DNA from: an uncultured Desulfovibrio sp.
GTDB taxonomy: Bacteria; Desulfobacterota; Desulfovibrionia; Desulfovibrionales; Desulfovibrionaceae
NCBI GenBank assembly: GCA_947177085.1
Contig: CAMWTD010000147.1
Coordinates: forward strand, 1 to 5,634
DNA length: 5,634 bases
Reading direction: 5' to 3'
The position numbers and the translations under genes are program-made. A model generated the notes under the pieces. The model saw only the letters and a program-made list of their open reading frames with translations. It was not told the origin of the DNA and did not search any database. Positions 1 to 5,479 of the stretch are shown one piece after another; the stretch's first letter is position 1, and every line of letters starts with the position of its first letter.

Positions 1-162
1 CGCGTTTACAGTAGGCCGTTTTGTCCCTGTCTCGATTTCCCGCAGGTAGCGCCGCTCCAGCCGTGAAAAATCGGCCAGGGCGGTTTTGCTTATGTGCCGC
101 TCTTTCCTTATATTTTCAATCACATGGCTTAATGCCTGGGCGAGGTAGGGAACATCCTGCAT
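1..162 (-). CDS. XRE-family helix-turn-helix transcriptional regulator (partial, C-terminus beyond left edge)
   Basis: The minus strand from 162 to the window edge reads as 54 uninterrupted residues, starting MQDVPYLAQALSHVIENIRK and continuing through ERHISKTALADFSRLERRYL to EIETGTKRPTVNA. This is the layout of a Cro/C1-type (XRE) helix-turn-helix: helix 1 around residues 7-20, the turn and helices 2-3 around 24-44, then the E-x-G-x-x-x-P-T segment (about 46-52) that normally precedes helix 4. Such proteins are cytoplasmic DNA-binding repressors or activators, often autoregulatory. The start is fixed by an in-frame TAG four codons upstream; a GAGGA sits very close to the ATG, so the ribosome-binding site is tightly spaced. 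The gene is divergent from the YecR-like lipoprotein gene, with a palindrome between them. The family assignment is firm. The target genes and any C-terminal domain are unknown because the gene runs off the window. Confidence 0.85.
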   Translation of the reverse strand, partial: MQDVPYLAQALSHVIENIRKERHISKTALADFSRLERRYLREIETGTKRPTVNA

Positions 163-192
163 GTCCTCACGCTACACAAAAACTTGACCTGT

Positions 193-214
193 TTTGGGAG
201 CTATAGCACCCAAA
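193..214. promoter_or_regulatory. 22-bp near-perfect palindrome, candidate operator for the divergent XRE regulator
   Basis: The sequence is TTTGGG-A-GCTATAGC-A-CCCAAA, a dyad with ten of eleven base pairs matching; only the A199/A208 pair breaks the symmetry. It lies 30 nt upstream of the XRE start codon and 44 nt upstream of the lipoprotein start codon. On the minus strand it contains TGCTATAGC, which resembles an extended -10 element (TATAGC, plus-strand 200-205), with a weak TTAAGT (plus-strand 224-229) 18 nt upstream as a possible -35. A repressor bound here would cover the regulator's own promoter and could also affect the lipoprotein gene. The symmetry is seen directly. Operator function and autoregulation are inferred from the usual behaviour of XRE proteins. 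Confidence 0.6.
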
Positions 215-247
215 CTTTTCTCAACTTAAAATCCCGTCAGAAAACAA

Positions 248-253
248 AAGGAG
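248..253 (+). promoter_or_regulatory. Ribosome-binding site of the YecR-like lipoprotein gene
   Basis: A strong AAGGAG lies 5 nt before the ATG at 259. It decides the start: an upstream in-frame ATG at 184 has no comparable site and would put a non-signal-like stretch ahead of the lipoprotein signal peptide. Confidence 0.8.
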
Positions 254-258
254 TGGCG

Positions 259-516
259 ATGAAAAGACTGGCAATGGCATTCCTGGCCGCTGCGCTGCTG
301 TGCAGTGCCGGATGCGCAAAAAAGGTCGCGAAAATGTGGGAAGCCGCCGGAGGGAGGAGGGCTGATGCGACTGTAGAAGTCGGCTATACCTATAACCCCC
401 AGAATGAACTGCCGGAGGCCAATGAGCAGCAGGCGTTGGTGGAGGCGGGGAAGCGCTGCCAGGCGTGGGGGTATCAGGAGGCGGAACCGTTCGGCTTGAT
501 AAAATCGAACTGTTAG
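259..516 (+). CDS. YecR-like lipoprotein, apparently shortened by an in-frame amber codon
   Basis: The product as read is 85 residues. It begins with a lipoprotein signal peptide: MKRL, a hydrophobic stretch to about residue 15, then a lipobox-like S-A-G-C with C19 as the lipidated residue. The mature part carries features I associate with the YecR-like lipoprotein family: W27, GGRRAD (31-36) followed by V-x-V-x-Y, C67, WGY (70-72), AEPFG (75-79) and C85. YecR of E. coli is a small flagellar-regulon lipoprotein, and relatives also turn up in phage-like regions; the biochemical role is not established. The TAG at 514-516 comes directly after C85, where the family should continue with another Cys and a V-T-x-x-x-Q-C end. 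That missing end can be read in the same frame after the stop (517-654). The gene is thus either a truncated allele, a pseudogene, or subject to readthrough. It is divergent from an XRE regulator and lies in a less GC-rich patch than the operon to its right. Confidence 0.7.
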   Translation: MKRLAMAFLAAALLCSAGCAKKVAKMWEAAGGRRADATVEVGYTYNPQNELPEANEQQALVEAGKRCQAWGYQEAEPFGLIKSNC

Positions 517-654
517 CAGATGGTGTTTCAGCCCTTTGCAGGCATGGTCTGTACCTCCATGCTGGTAACGAAACACTTTCAATGCCTGGGGCGTGGGGAT
601 ATGCCAACCCCACTTGAGCAGGGGTCAGGCAAGGGGAGAAGAGTGACTCCATAA
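517..654 (+). pseudogene. In-frame continuation of the YecR-like gene beyond the amber codon
   Basis: Reading on from TAG without changing frame gives 45 residues before TAA at 652-654. They include QMVFQPFAGMVC and TSMLVTKHFQCLGRGD. A glycine-preceded Cys (C98 in readthrough numbering) followed by V-T-K-x-F-Q-C (103-109) resembles the conserved end of YecR-like lipoproteins. The last 17 or so residues (MPTPLEQ onward) look less conserved and may be tail or drift. There is no separate ribosome-binding site in front of the internal ATGs at 520 or 544, so this is not an independent gene. Seen: open frame and motif-like end. Inferred: it was once, or still is, part of the lipoprotein. Confidence 0.5.
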
Positions 655-803
655 AAAGAGGCGCACCGCAAAAGCAGAACTTTCTTCCCATAATCCATTT
701 TACGGCCGGTGTACGAGGGACGACACCCCCGGTGAGGGGGATGTGCGGAGAACTGGGGGAAGGCCCCGCGGGGGGCCTTTTCACGCTCCCGGCGCGCAGG
801 TCC
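655..803. other. Non-coding gap between the lipoprotein module and the convergent tauE-like gene
   Basis: I see no credible gene here. The stretch holds a small G/C hairpin (CCCCC 726-730, loop GGTGA, GGGGG 736-740) and the terminator-like stem at 760-781. Base composition shifts across it, from the more AT-containing left module to the strongly GC-rich operon on the right. Confidence 0.5.
760..781 (+). terminator. Rho-independent-terminator-like hairpin
   Basis: The 8-bp stem is AAGGCCCC (760-767) pairing with GGGGCCTT (772-779) around a GCGG loop, and the plus strand ends in a run of four T (778-781). It lies about 105 nt after the TAA that closes the extended lipoprotein frame, so it would end plus-strand transcription. 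It also lies 22 nt past the stop of the convergent minus-strand tauE-like gene, but in that direction the stem is followed by C residues rather than T, so service as a two-way terminator is doubtful. Confidence 0.55.
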
Positions 804-1541
804 TTACGCCGCGAAGCCGCGCCAGAAAAGCATGATGGCGGAGAGCACCAGCATCCCGAGGAGGAGGCGGCGGAAAATCTCCGTGGGGAGCCTGCGCGCC
901 AGCGGGATGCTTACGGCGATGCCCACAAAGGCGGCGAGGCTGCCCGCCAGGCCAAGCAAGGGCAGCTCGCCGGTGAACAGCCCCTTGTGCCAGAGCCAGG
1001 GGATGACAAAGGCCATGATGCCGATGCTCACGGCATTGACCGTGCCCAGGGTCTCCGTCTTTTCCCAGTGGCGCAGGAAGGCGTAGAGCACCAGCGGCGG
1101 GCCGCCGAAGCTCACCGCGCTCATCATGATGCCCGAGAGCAGCCCGAAGGGCACGGCGCACCACATGGGCACGGCGCGCTCGCCCTTGCGCAGGAAGCGC
1201 GAGCCGAATTGCCAGAGCAGGAAGAGGGAGAGCGCGCTCCCGGCCGCGAGAAGCAGGGCCCGCGCCCCGGCATTGGCGAGAAACCACACGCCGAGCGGGA
1301 TGCCGCCCAGCGCGGCGGCGGTGAGCAGGGCGGTCTCGCGCCAGAGGACATGGCGCGCATACACCACTGCCATGCCCAGGAAAATGGCCGAGCCGGACAA
1401 GGTCCCGAACAGGATGGCTTCCCGCGGCGGCAGGGCCAGCGTGATGAGCGGCACGGCAAAGAGGTTGCCCCCGAAGGAGGTGAGCCCCGAAAGCACCGCC
1501 GCGAGAAGCCAGGTAATGCAGAAATAGAGCCAGGCCCACAT
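804..1541 (-). CDS. TauE/SafE-family integral membrane anion exporter
   Basis: This 245-residue, very hydrophobic inner-membrane protein has about 7-8 predicted membrane segments and the family's two related halves. The N-terminal half carries SGLTSFGGNLFAVPLI (18-33); the C-terminal half carries SAVSFGGPPLVLYAF (141-155). The S-F-G-G motif recurs in both, as expected for the internally duplicated TauE/SafE fold (formerly DUF81). Length matches the family. Members are thought to export sulfite, sulfoacetate and other anions during sulfonate breakdown, but many are uncharacterised, so the substrate is not assigned. The ATG at 1541 is the first possible start after an in-frame TGA two codons upstream; no clear Shine-Dalgarno precedes it. 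It starts only 16 nt after the amidohydrolase-like gene stops, which suggests transcription and possibly translation coupled to it. It is the last gene of the minus-strand operon. Confidence 0.85.
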   Translation of the reverse strand: MWAWLYFCITWLLAAVLSGLTSFGGNLFAVPLITLALPPREAILFGTLSGSAIFLGMAVVYARHVLWRETALLTAAALGGIPLGVWFLANAGARALLLAAGSALSLFLLWQFGSRFLRKGERAVPMWCAVPFGLLSGIMMSAVSFGGPPLVLYAFLRHWEKTETLGTVNAVSIGIMAFVIPWLWHKGLFTGELPLLGLAGSLAAFVGIAVSIPLARRLPTEIFRRLLLGMLVLSAIMLFWRGFAA

Positions 1542-1557
1542 GGCCGGTCAGGCCGCG

Positions 1558-2394
1558 TCAGCGCGCAAGACCCAAAATCCTGCGGGCGTTCTCATACATC
1601 ACCTTTTCGCGCACCTCCGGCTTGAGGGGGAAAGCCTCGTAGGCGGCCAGCGCGTCCTTGAGCTCCACGAAGGGATGGGCGCTCGCGAACACCACCTTGT
1701 CCGGGATGAGGTTGTTCATGGCCTCCACATAGACATTGACCATGGGCGCGCGCTCATATTCCGAAATGTCCATGTAGACATTGGCGTTGCGCAGGCACAC
1801 ATAGACGGCCTCGTTGACGAAGGGATAGCCGCCGTGGCTCATGATGATGGTGAGCTCGGGGAAGTCCCGCGCCACCTTGTCCACGTCGCGCGGGTCCGCA
1901 TATTCCATGATGGCCCCGGGCACTTGCGGCGGCGGGGCCATGGTGATGAACACCGCGCAGCCGAGCTCGCAGCACTTGCTGTAGAGCGGGTAGAAGCGGG
2001 CCTCGGCCGGGGAGATGTGGGCAAGATAGGGGTCGATGGCGATGCCCTTCATGCCGAGCTCGTTCACGGCGCGCTCGGTCTCCTTCACCGCGGCCATCTT
2101 CTTGTGCGGGTCGATGCCCCAGAAGCCAACGAACTTCTGCGGATAGGCGCGGCAGAACTCCAGCACGCTCGGGTTGTTGGAGGGGAAGCCGTACGTCGTT
2201 TCGCAGTCGCGCCCGGTGATGACGCCAATCTCCACGCCGAGCTTGTCGAGGTCGGCCACGATCTCGGGCAGGGGCTGGGGCTTGCGGGCGTCGAAGCCGA
2301 TGGCCTTGCACGAAGCCTTGAACATGGAGCTCGTCTTGATGCCGTTGATGATTTCCGGCGTATTGGGCCGGAAGCGGAAGTCGATGACTTTCAT
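1558..2394 (-). CDS. Amidohydrolase-2 family (ACMSD-like TIM-barrel) protein lacking most metal ligands
   Basis: The product is 278 residues, the usual length for the Amidohydro_2 (PF04909) fold. Recognisable landmarks are the first barrel strand KVIDFRFRP (2-10), GFWGIDPHK (90-98), GMKGIAIDP (114-122), LTIIMSHGGYPF (181-192) and KVVFASAHPF (233-242), ending with the typical Y-E-N-A-R-R-I-L-G-L. In active members the first strand carries H-x-H; here those positions are R7 and R9. The segment that usually offers the next His reads F-I-T-M (149-152), and the usual G-S-D before a proline reads A-S-A-H (237-240), so the catalytic Asp is Ala. Only H187 remains. I recall a divergent amidohydrolase group with a similar arginine N-terminus, so this may be a subfamily trait rather than decay. 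Likely cytoplasmic, with no signal peptide. Its place between a TRAP permease and a TauE exporter suggests action on the imported compound; the reaction is unknown. Translation from a TTG at 2403 is possible but would overlap the ribosome-binding site. Confidence 0.82.
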   Translation of the reverse strand: MKVIDFRFRPNTPEIINGIKTSSMFKASCKAIGFDARKPQPLPEIVADLDKLGVEIGVITGRDCETTYGFPSNNPSVLEFCRAYPQKFVGFWGIDPHKKMAAVKETERAVNELGMKGIAIDPYLAHISPAEARFYPLYSKCCELGCAVFITMAPPPQVPGAIMEYADPRDVDKVARDFPELTIIMSHGGYPFVNEAVYVCLRNANVYMDISEYERAPMVNVYVEAMNNLIPDKVVFASAHPFVELKDALAAYEAFPLKPEVREKVMYENARRILGLAR

Positions 2395-2403
2395 CTTGCG
2401 CAA

Positions 2404-2409
2404 TCCTTT
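2404..2409 (-). promoter_or_regulatory. Ribosome-binding site that fixes the amidohydrolase-like start
   Basis: AAAGGA on the minus strand lies 9 nt before the ATG at 2394. It directly abuts the in-frame TTG at 2403, leaving no spacing for that codon, so the ATG is preferred and the protein begins MKVIDF. Confidence 0.65.
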
Positions 2410-2445
2410 AGAAACTTAGGGTTTTCCTGTCCTTTCACCCGGGCC

Positions 2446-4299
2446 TTACTTCCTGACAAGGCAGAGCGGGATTTCGGGGATATAGGTGCACACGAGCAGG
2501 ACCAGCAGCATGAGGCCGATCATGGGCAGCGCCATGCGCGCAATGCCCTGGAGCTTGGCCTTGGCAACGCCGCTCGCCACGAAGAGGTTCACGCCCACGG
2601 GCGGCGTGATGAAGCCGATGGCGAGGTTGACCACCATGATGATGCCGAAGTGCAAGGGCGACACGCCCACATTGGTCACAACGGGCAGCAGTATGGGCGC
2701 GAGGATGACGATGGCCGCGAGCGCCTCCATGAAAGTGCCCACGATGAGCAACAGGATGTTGATGAGCAGAAGCACCAGGATCTTGCTGTTGGTGACGCTC
2801 AGGATGGTGCGGGCGATGGTTCCGGGCACGTCCTCGAGGGTCATGATGTTGCCGAACAGCGTCGCCATGGCCATGAGCAGGATGATGACCGAGGAGGTCT
2901 CGCAGGCTTCCACGCAGGCCGCGCACATGCCCTTGAAGGACATCTCGCGGTAGAGGAAGAGGCCCACGATGAGGCCGTAAAAGGCGGATACGGCGGCGGC
3001 CTCGGTGGGCGTCATGATGCCGCCGTAGATGCCGCCGAGCACGATGACCGGGACCATGAGCGCCCACTTGGCGTCCCAGAAGGCGTGGCCGAAGGTGGCC
3101 ATGTCGCGCTTCTTTTCCTGGCCGCGCCAGTTGCGCGCGCGGGAATAATAGTAGCAATAGGCCATGAGCACGAGGCCCGTCAGGATGCCGGGCACGATGC
3201 CGCCCATGAAGAGGTCGCCGATGGAGACCTGGGCCGCCACGCCGTAGACCACGAAGGGGTTGGACGGCGGGATCATCACGCCCACGCAGCCGGCCGCGGC
3301 CACCAGCGCGCAGGAGAAATACTTGTCGTAGCCGCGCTCCACCATGGCCGGGATGGTGAGCGCGCCGATGGCCGCCACCGTGGCCGGCCCGGAGCCGCTG
3401 ATGGCCCCGAAGAACATGCAGGTCACGATGGCCGTGAGGCCCATGCCGCCGTACAGGCCGCCCACGATCTCGTCGGCCAGCTTCAACAGGCGGTTGGAAA
3501 GGCCGCCCGCCCCCATGAACACGCCCGCGGCGATGAAGAACGGGATGGCCATGATGGGGAAGTTGTCGATGGAGGTGAAGGAAATCTGCGCCATGTACTC
3601 GATGGGCAGGGTGTCCGCGCTGATGATGGTGGCGAGGGTGGACAGGCCGAGGCAGATGGCGATGGGCACGCCGATGGCGCAAAGCACCACGAAATAGCCG
3701 AACAGCGCCGTGAGCGGCGGGATATATTCAAAAATGAAGCACGGCGCGCAGATGATGACCACGATGGCGAAGCCGATACAGGAATCTTTGAGGCCGCACA
3801 CCCGCACCTGCGCCCAGAGGCGCTGGATGAGGCGAAGGCACATGAGGCCGAAGCCCAGGGGCAGGATGAGATAGGGAATAAGGAAGGGGATGCGCAGGGC
3901 CGTGGTGAGCTGCGGAAAGCGCAACAGCCGTTCGATCTGCCCCCAGCCGTACCAGGCGATGACCGCGGTGAGGCAGAAAAAGAGGCTTTCCACCACGATC
4001 CAGCTTATGTCCTGCCAGCGTTTGGGCAGCTTGTCATAGAGGATGTCCACCCGGATGGAGGAGCGCTTGCGGATGGCCACGCTCACCGCGAGATAGGAAA
4101 TCCAGATGAAGATATAGCGGGAGAGTTCCTCGGTCCACACGGCCGCGCCGGCGCGCTCGATGAACTGGGTGATCACATAGCGGTAGATGACCTGCCAGGT
4201 GATGAACAGGATGATGCTGATAAGGCCGATGACGAGGAAGATGGACTCGAAGTTGTCATTGAGCCAGTCCAGCACCTTGTGCTTGGGCGCGCTTTCCAT
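2446..4299 (-). CDS. TRAP transporter fused permease, DctQ-DctM
   Basis: This 617-residue membrane protein joins both TRAP membrane subunits. The N-terminal DctQ part (about 15-165, four membrane segments) shows W-T-E-E-L-S-R-Y-I-F-I-W (55-66) and an R-x-D-x-L-x-x-x-L-P segment (83-92). A further hydrophobic segment near 174-192 probably acts as the linker helix that keeps the fused domains in the right topology. The DctM part (about 195-612) has IPFFIAAGVFM (252-262), FGAISGSGPATVAAIG (297-312), VMIPPSNPFVVYG (341-353), MTPTEAAAV (429-437) and GFITPPVGVNLFVASG (562-577), all hallmarks of the large, substrate-translocating subunit. TRAP systems import organic anions driven by Na+ or H+ gradients, using a periplasmic binding protein. 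The ATG at 4299 is preceded by a G-rich GGGGGA site. The binding-protein gene is upstream and the amidohydrolase-like gene follows 51 nt later. Substrate is not deducible. Confidence 0.93.
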   Translation of the reverse strand: MESAPKHKVLDWLNDNFESIFLVIGLISIILFITWQVIYRYVITQFIERAGAAVWTEELSRYIFIWISYLAVSVAIRKRSSIRVDILYDKLPKRWQDISWIVVESLFFCLTAVIAWYGWGQIERLLRFPQLTTALRIPFLIPYLILPLGFGLMCLRLIQRLWAQVRVCGLKDSCIGFAIVVIICAPCFIFEYIPPLTALFGYFVVLCAIGVPIAICLGLSTLATIISADTLPIEYMAQISFTSIDNFPIMAIPFFIAAGVFMGAGGLSNRLLKLADEIVGGLYGGMGLTAIVTCMFFGAISGSGPATVAAIGALTIPAMVERGYDKYFSCALVAAAGCVGVMIPPSNPFVVYGVAAQVSIGDLFMGGIVPGILTGLVLMAYCYYYSRARNWRGQEKKRDMATFGHAFWDAKWALMVPVIVLGGIYGGIMTPTEAAAVSAFYGLIVGLFLYREMSFKGMCAACVEACETSSVIILLMAMATLFGNIMTLEDVPGTIARTILSVTNSKILVLLLINILLLIVGTFMEALAAIVILAPILLPVVTNVGVSPLHFGIIMVVNLAIGFITPPVGVNLFVASGVAKAKLQGIARMALPMIGLMLLVLLVCTYIPEIPLCLVRK

Positions 4300-4455
4300 G
4301 CCGTCCCCCGATATTAACCTGATTTAACACACGTTTGCCCGGCCGGCGGCCGCGCACATGCGCTTTCCCGCCGCGTGGGCATCCCGAACAGCAAACTCTC
4401 CCGCGGACAGGAGAGCCGGGCCGCTTTGCCGGCCCGGCTCTTTCTCAGGAGGCTG
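4300..4455 (-). other. 156-nt spacer between the TRAP binding-protein and permease genes
   Basis: There is no gene in this gap. It holds the strong hairpin at 4412-4441 close to the dctP-like stop codon, then a GC-rich stretch, and near the permease start a short AT-containing patch (about 4311-4328) followed by the G-rich ribosome-binding site. I do not see a convincing promoter for the permease, so co-transcription with the binding protein is the simpler reading. Confidence 0.5.
4412..4441 (-). terminator. 11-bp perfect hairpin after dctP: attenuator or mRNA 3'-end stabiliser
   Basis: AGAGCCGGGCC (4412-4422) pairs perfectly with GGCCCGGCTCT (4431-4441) around an 8-nt loop. The stem starts 14 nt past the stop of the dctP-like gene in the direction of its transcription. 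On that strand no T run follows, so it is not a classical full terminator; the only T-rich tail (TTTC) is on the plus strand. A stem of this kind between a TRAP or ABC binding-protein gene and its permease gene commonly protects or partly ends the upstream message, giving more binding protein than permease. The structure is seen; the role is inferred. Confidence 0.55.
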
Positions 4456-5466
4456 CTACTTCTGGGTCTCTTCGATGAGCTTCTGGATGTGCTGCGGGAT
4501 TTCCTTGGCGAACTTCTCGCGCACGGGCATGGTCTTGGCCTTCAGCTCCTCGCGCTGTTCCGGGGTGAGGATGGTGATGTCGATGCCCTTGTCGCGGAAA
4601 GCCTGCCAGGCCTTCTCTTCCAGCGCCACGGATTCCTTGCGCTGCCACTCGGTGGCTTCCTGGGCGGCCTCGCGGATGATCTTCTGCTGCTCGGGGGTGA
4701 GGCTGTCCCACTTCTTCTTGTTCATGAGCAGGATGTGCATGGAATAGTTGTGCTGGGAGTCCATGGCGTGCTTGAGCACTTCGGAGTGCTTGGCGTCGTT
4801 GAGCAGGGAGAAGGTGTTGCCCTCGCCGTCAACGGTGCCCTGCTGGAGCGCGGTGTAGGTCTCGCCCCAGGCCACGGGCGCGGGGTTCATGCCGAGCTCG
4901 GTGGCCACGGCCACTTCCACCGGGGAATCCGTGGTGCGGATCTTCATGTTCTGAAGGTCCTTGATCTCCTTCAGCGGCTGCTTGGCCGAGGTGAAGTTGC
5001 GGTAGCCGTATTCGCTGAACATGATGGTCTCAAGGCCGATGTCGTTGGCCACCTGGCGCAGGGCCTTGCCGAGCTCGCCCTCGTCCAGCGCCTTGTAGAG
5101 CTTTTCCTGGTTCTTGGGGTCGGTCACATAGGGCAGGTCGATGGCCATGTAGGCCGGGGAGAAGCTCGCCAGGTTGGGCGTGGAGGAGGAGGACATGTCC
5201 AGCGTGCCGGCCTGGGCGGCCTCGGTGGTCACGCGGTCAGAGCCGATCTGGGCGTTGCCGAAGATCTGGATCTTGATCTTGCCGTCGCTTTTTTTCTCCA
5301 CGAGGTCCTTGAATTTCTCATAGCCCACGGTGACGTTGTTGCCCGGGGCCATGGGATGGCCGATGCGGAGGGTGATGGGTTTGTCGGCGCGGGCATTCGT
5401 TGCAAAGCCCGCGAGGCCCATGCCGAAGGCGGCCACAAAGGCCGCGGCGACGAACAGCTTGCGCAT
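4456..5466 (-). CDS. TRAP transporter substrate-binding protein, DctP family
   Basis: The product is 336 residues, the usual length for DctP-type periplasmic binding proteins. A Sec signal peptide is clear: MRK, a hydrophobic core (4-22) and a cleavage site N-A-R-A | D after residue 27. The mature protein begins with the typical strand ITLRIGHPMAPGN (31-43), followed by G-Y-E-K-F-K-D-L-V-E-K-K-S-D-G-K (48-63) and a SEYGYRNFTS block (151-160). The DLQNMKIRTTDSP block (170-182) contains R177, at the position of the conserved arginine that binds the ligand carboxylate or other anionic group in this family. The later QQGTVDGEGN segment (208-217) is the usual A-L-x-x-G-x-V-D-G signature with a Gly where Glu-Asn is more common. 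It starts the operon and delivers its ligand to the fused permease encoded downstream. The start at 5466 is set by AAGGAG seven nt upstream and by the signal peptide; an upstream extension would add a non-signal stretch. Ligand unknown, presumably an organic acid or sulfonate. Confidence 0.93.
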   Translation of the reverse strand: MRKLFVAAAFVAAFGMGLAGFATNARADKPITLRIGHPMAPGNNVTVGYEKFKDLVEKKSDGKIKIQIFGNAQIGSDRVTTEAAQAGTLDMSSSSTPNLASFSPAYMAIDLPYVTDPKNQEKLYKALDEGELGKALRQVANDIGLETIMFSEYGYRNFTSAKQPLKEIKDLQNMKIRTTDSPVEVAVATELGMNPAPVAWGETYTALQQGTVDGEGNTFSLLNDAKHSEVLKHAMDSQHNYSMHILLMNKKKWDSLTPEQQKIIREAAQEATEWQRKESVALEEKAWQAFRDKGIDITILTPEQREELKAKTMPVREKFAKEIPQHIQKLIEETQK

Positions 5467-5473
5467 CCTGATG

Positions 5474-5479
5474 CTCCTT
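5474..5479 (-). promoter_or_regulatory. Ribosome-binding site of the dctP-like gene
   Basis: Consensus AAGGAG on the minus strand, 7 nt before the ATG at 5466. It supports this start over longer in-frame readings and fits a highly translated periplasmic protein. Confidence 0.8.

Noticed and set aside
184..207. TTGACC (184-189) and TATAGC (202-207) as a plus-strand promoter for the lipoprotein gene
   Set aside because: The spacer is only 12 nt, too short for a normal -35/-10 pair. I could not find a better plus-strand pair, so the lipoprotein promoter is left unassigned.
221..784. Minus-strand open frames of 118 and 187 codons across the lipoprotein gene
   Set aside because: They have no family features and no good start signals, and lie antisense to a gene with a signal peptide, lipobox and family motifs.
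732..1625. A 297-codon plus-strand open frame opposite the tauE-like gene
   Set aside because: Composition is charged and repetitive, it spans the terminator-like hairpin, and it overlaps a clear membrane transporter on the other strand.
4311..4316. TAATAT on the minus strand as a -10 for the permease gene
   Set aside because: Transcription would start inside the ribosome-binding site, and no -35-like sequence lies at the right distance.
1540..4317. A 925-codon open frame on the plus strand, antisense to the permease and amidohydrolase-like genes
   Set aside because: Its translation is dominated by H, D, E, G, A and R with no recognisable fold. It is the shadow of strongly GC-biased third positions in the real minus-strand genes, which have clear family motifs.
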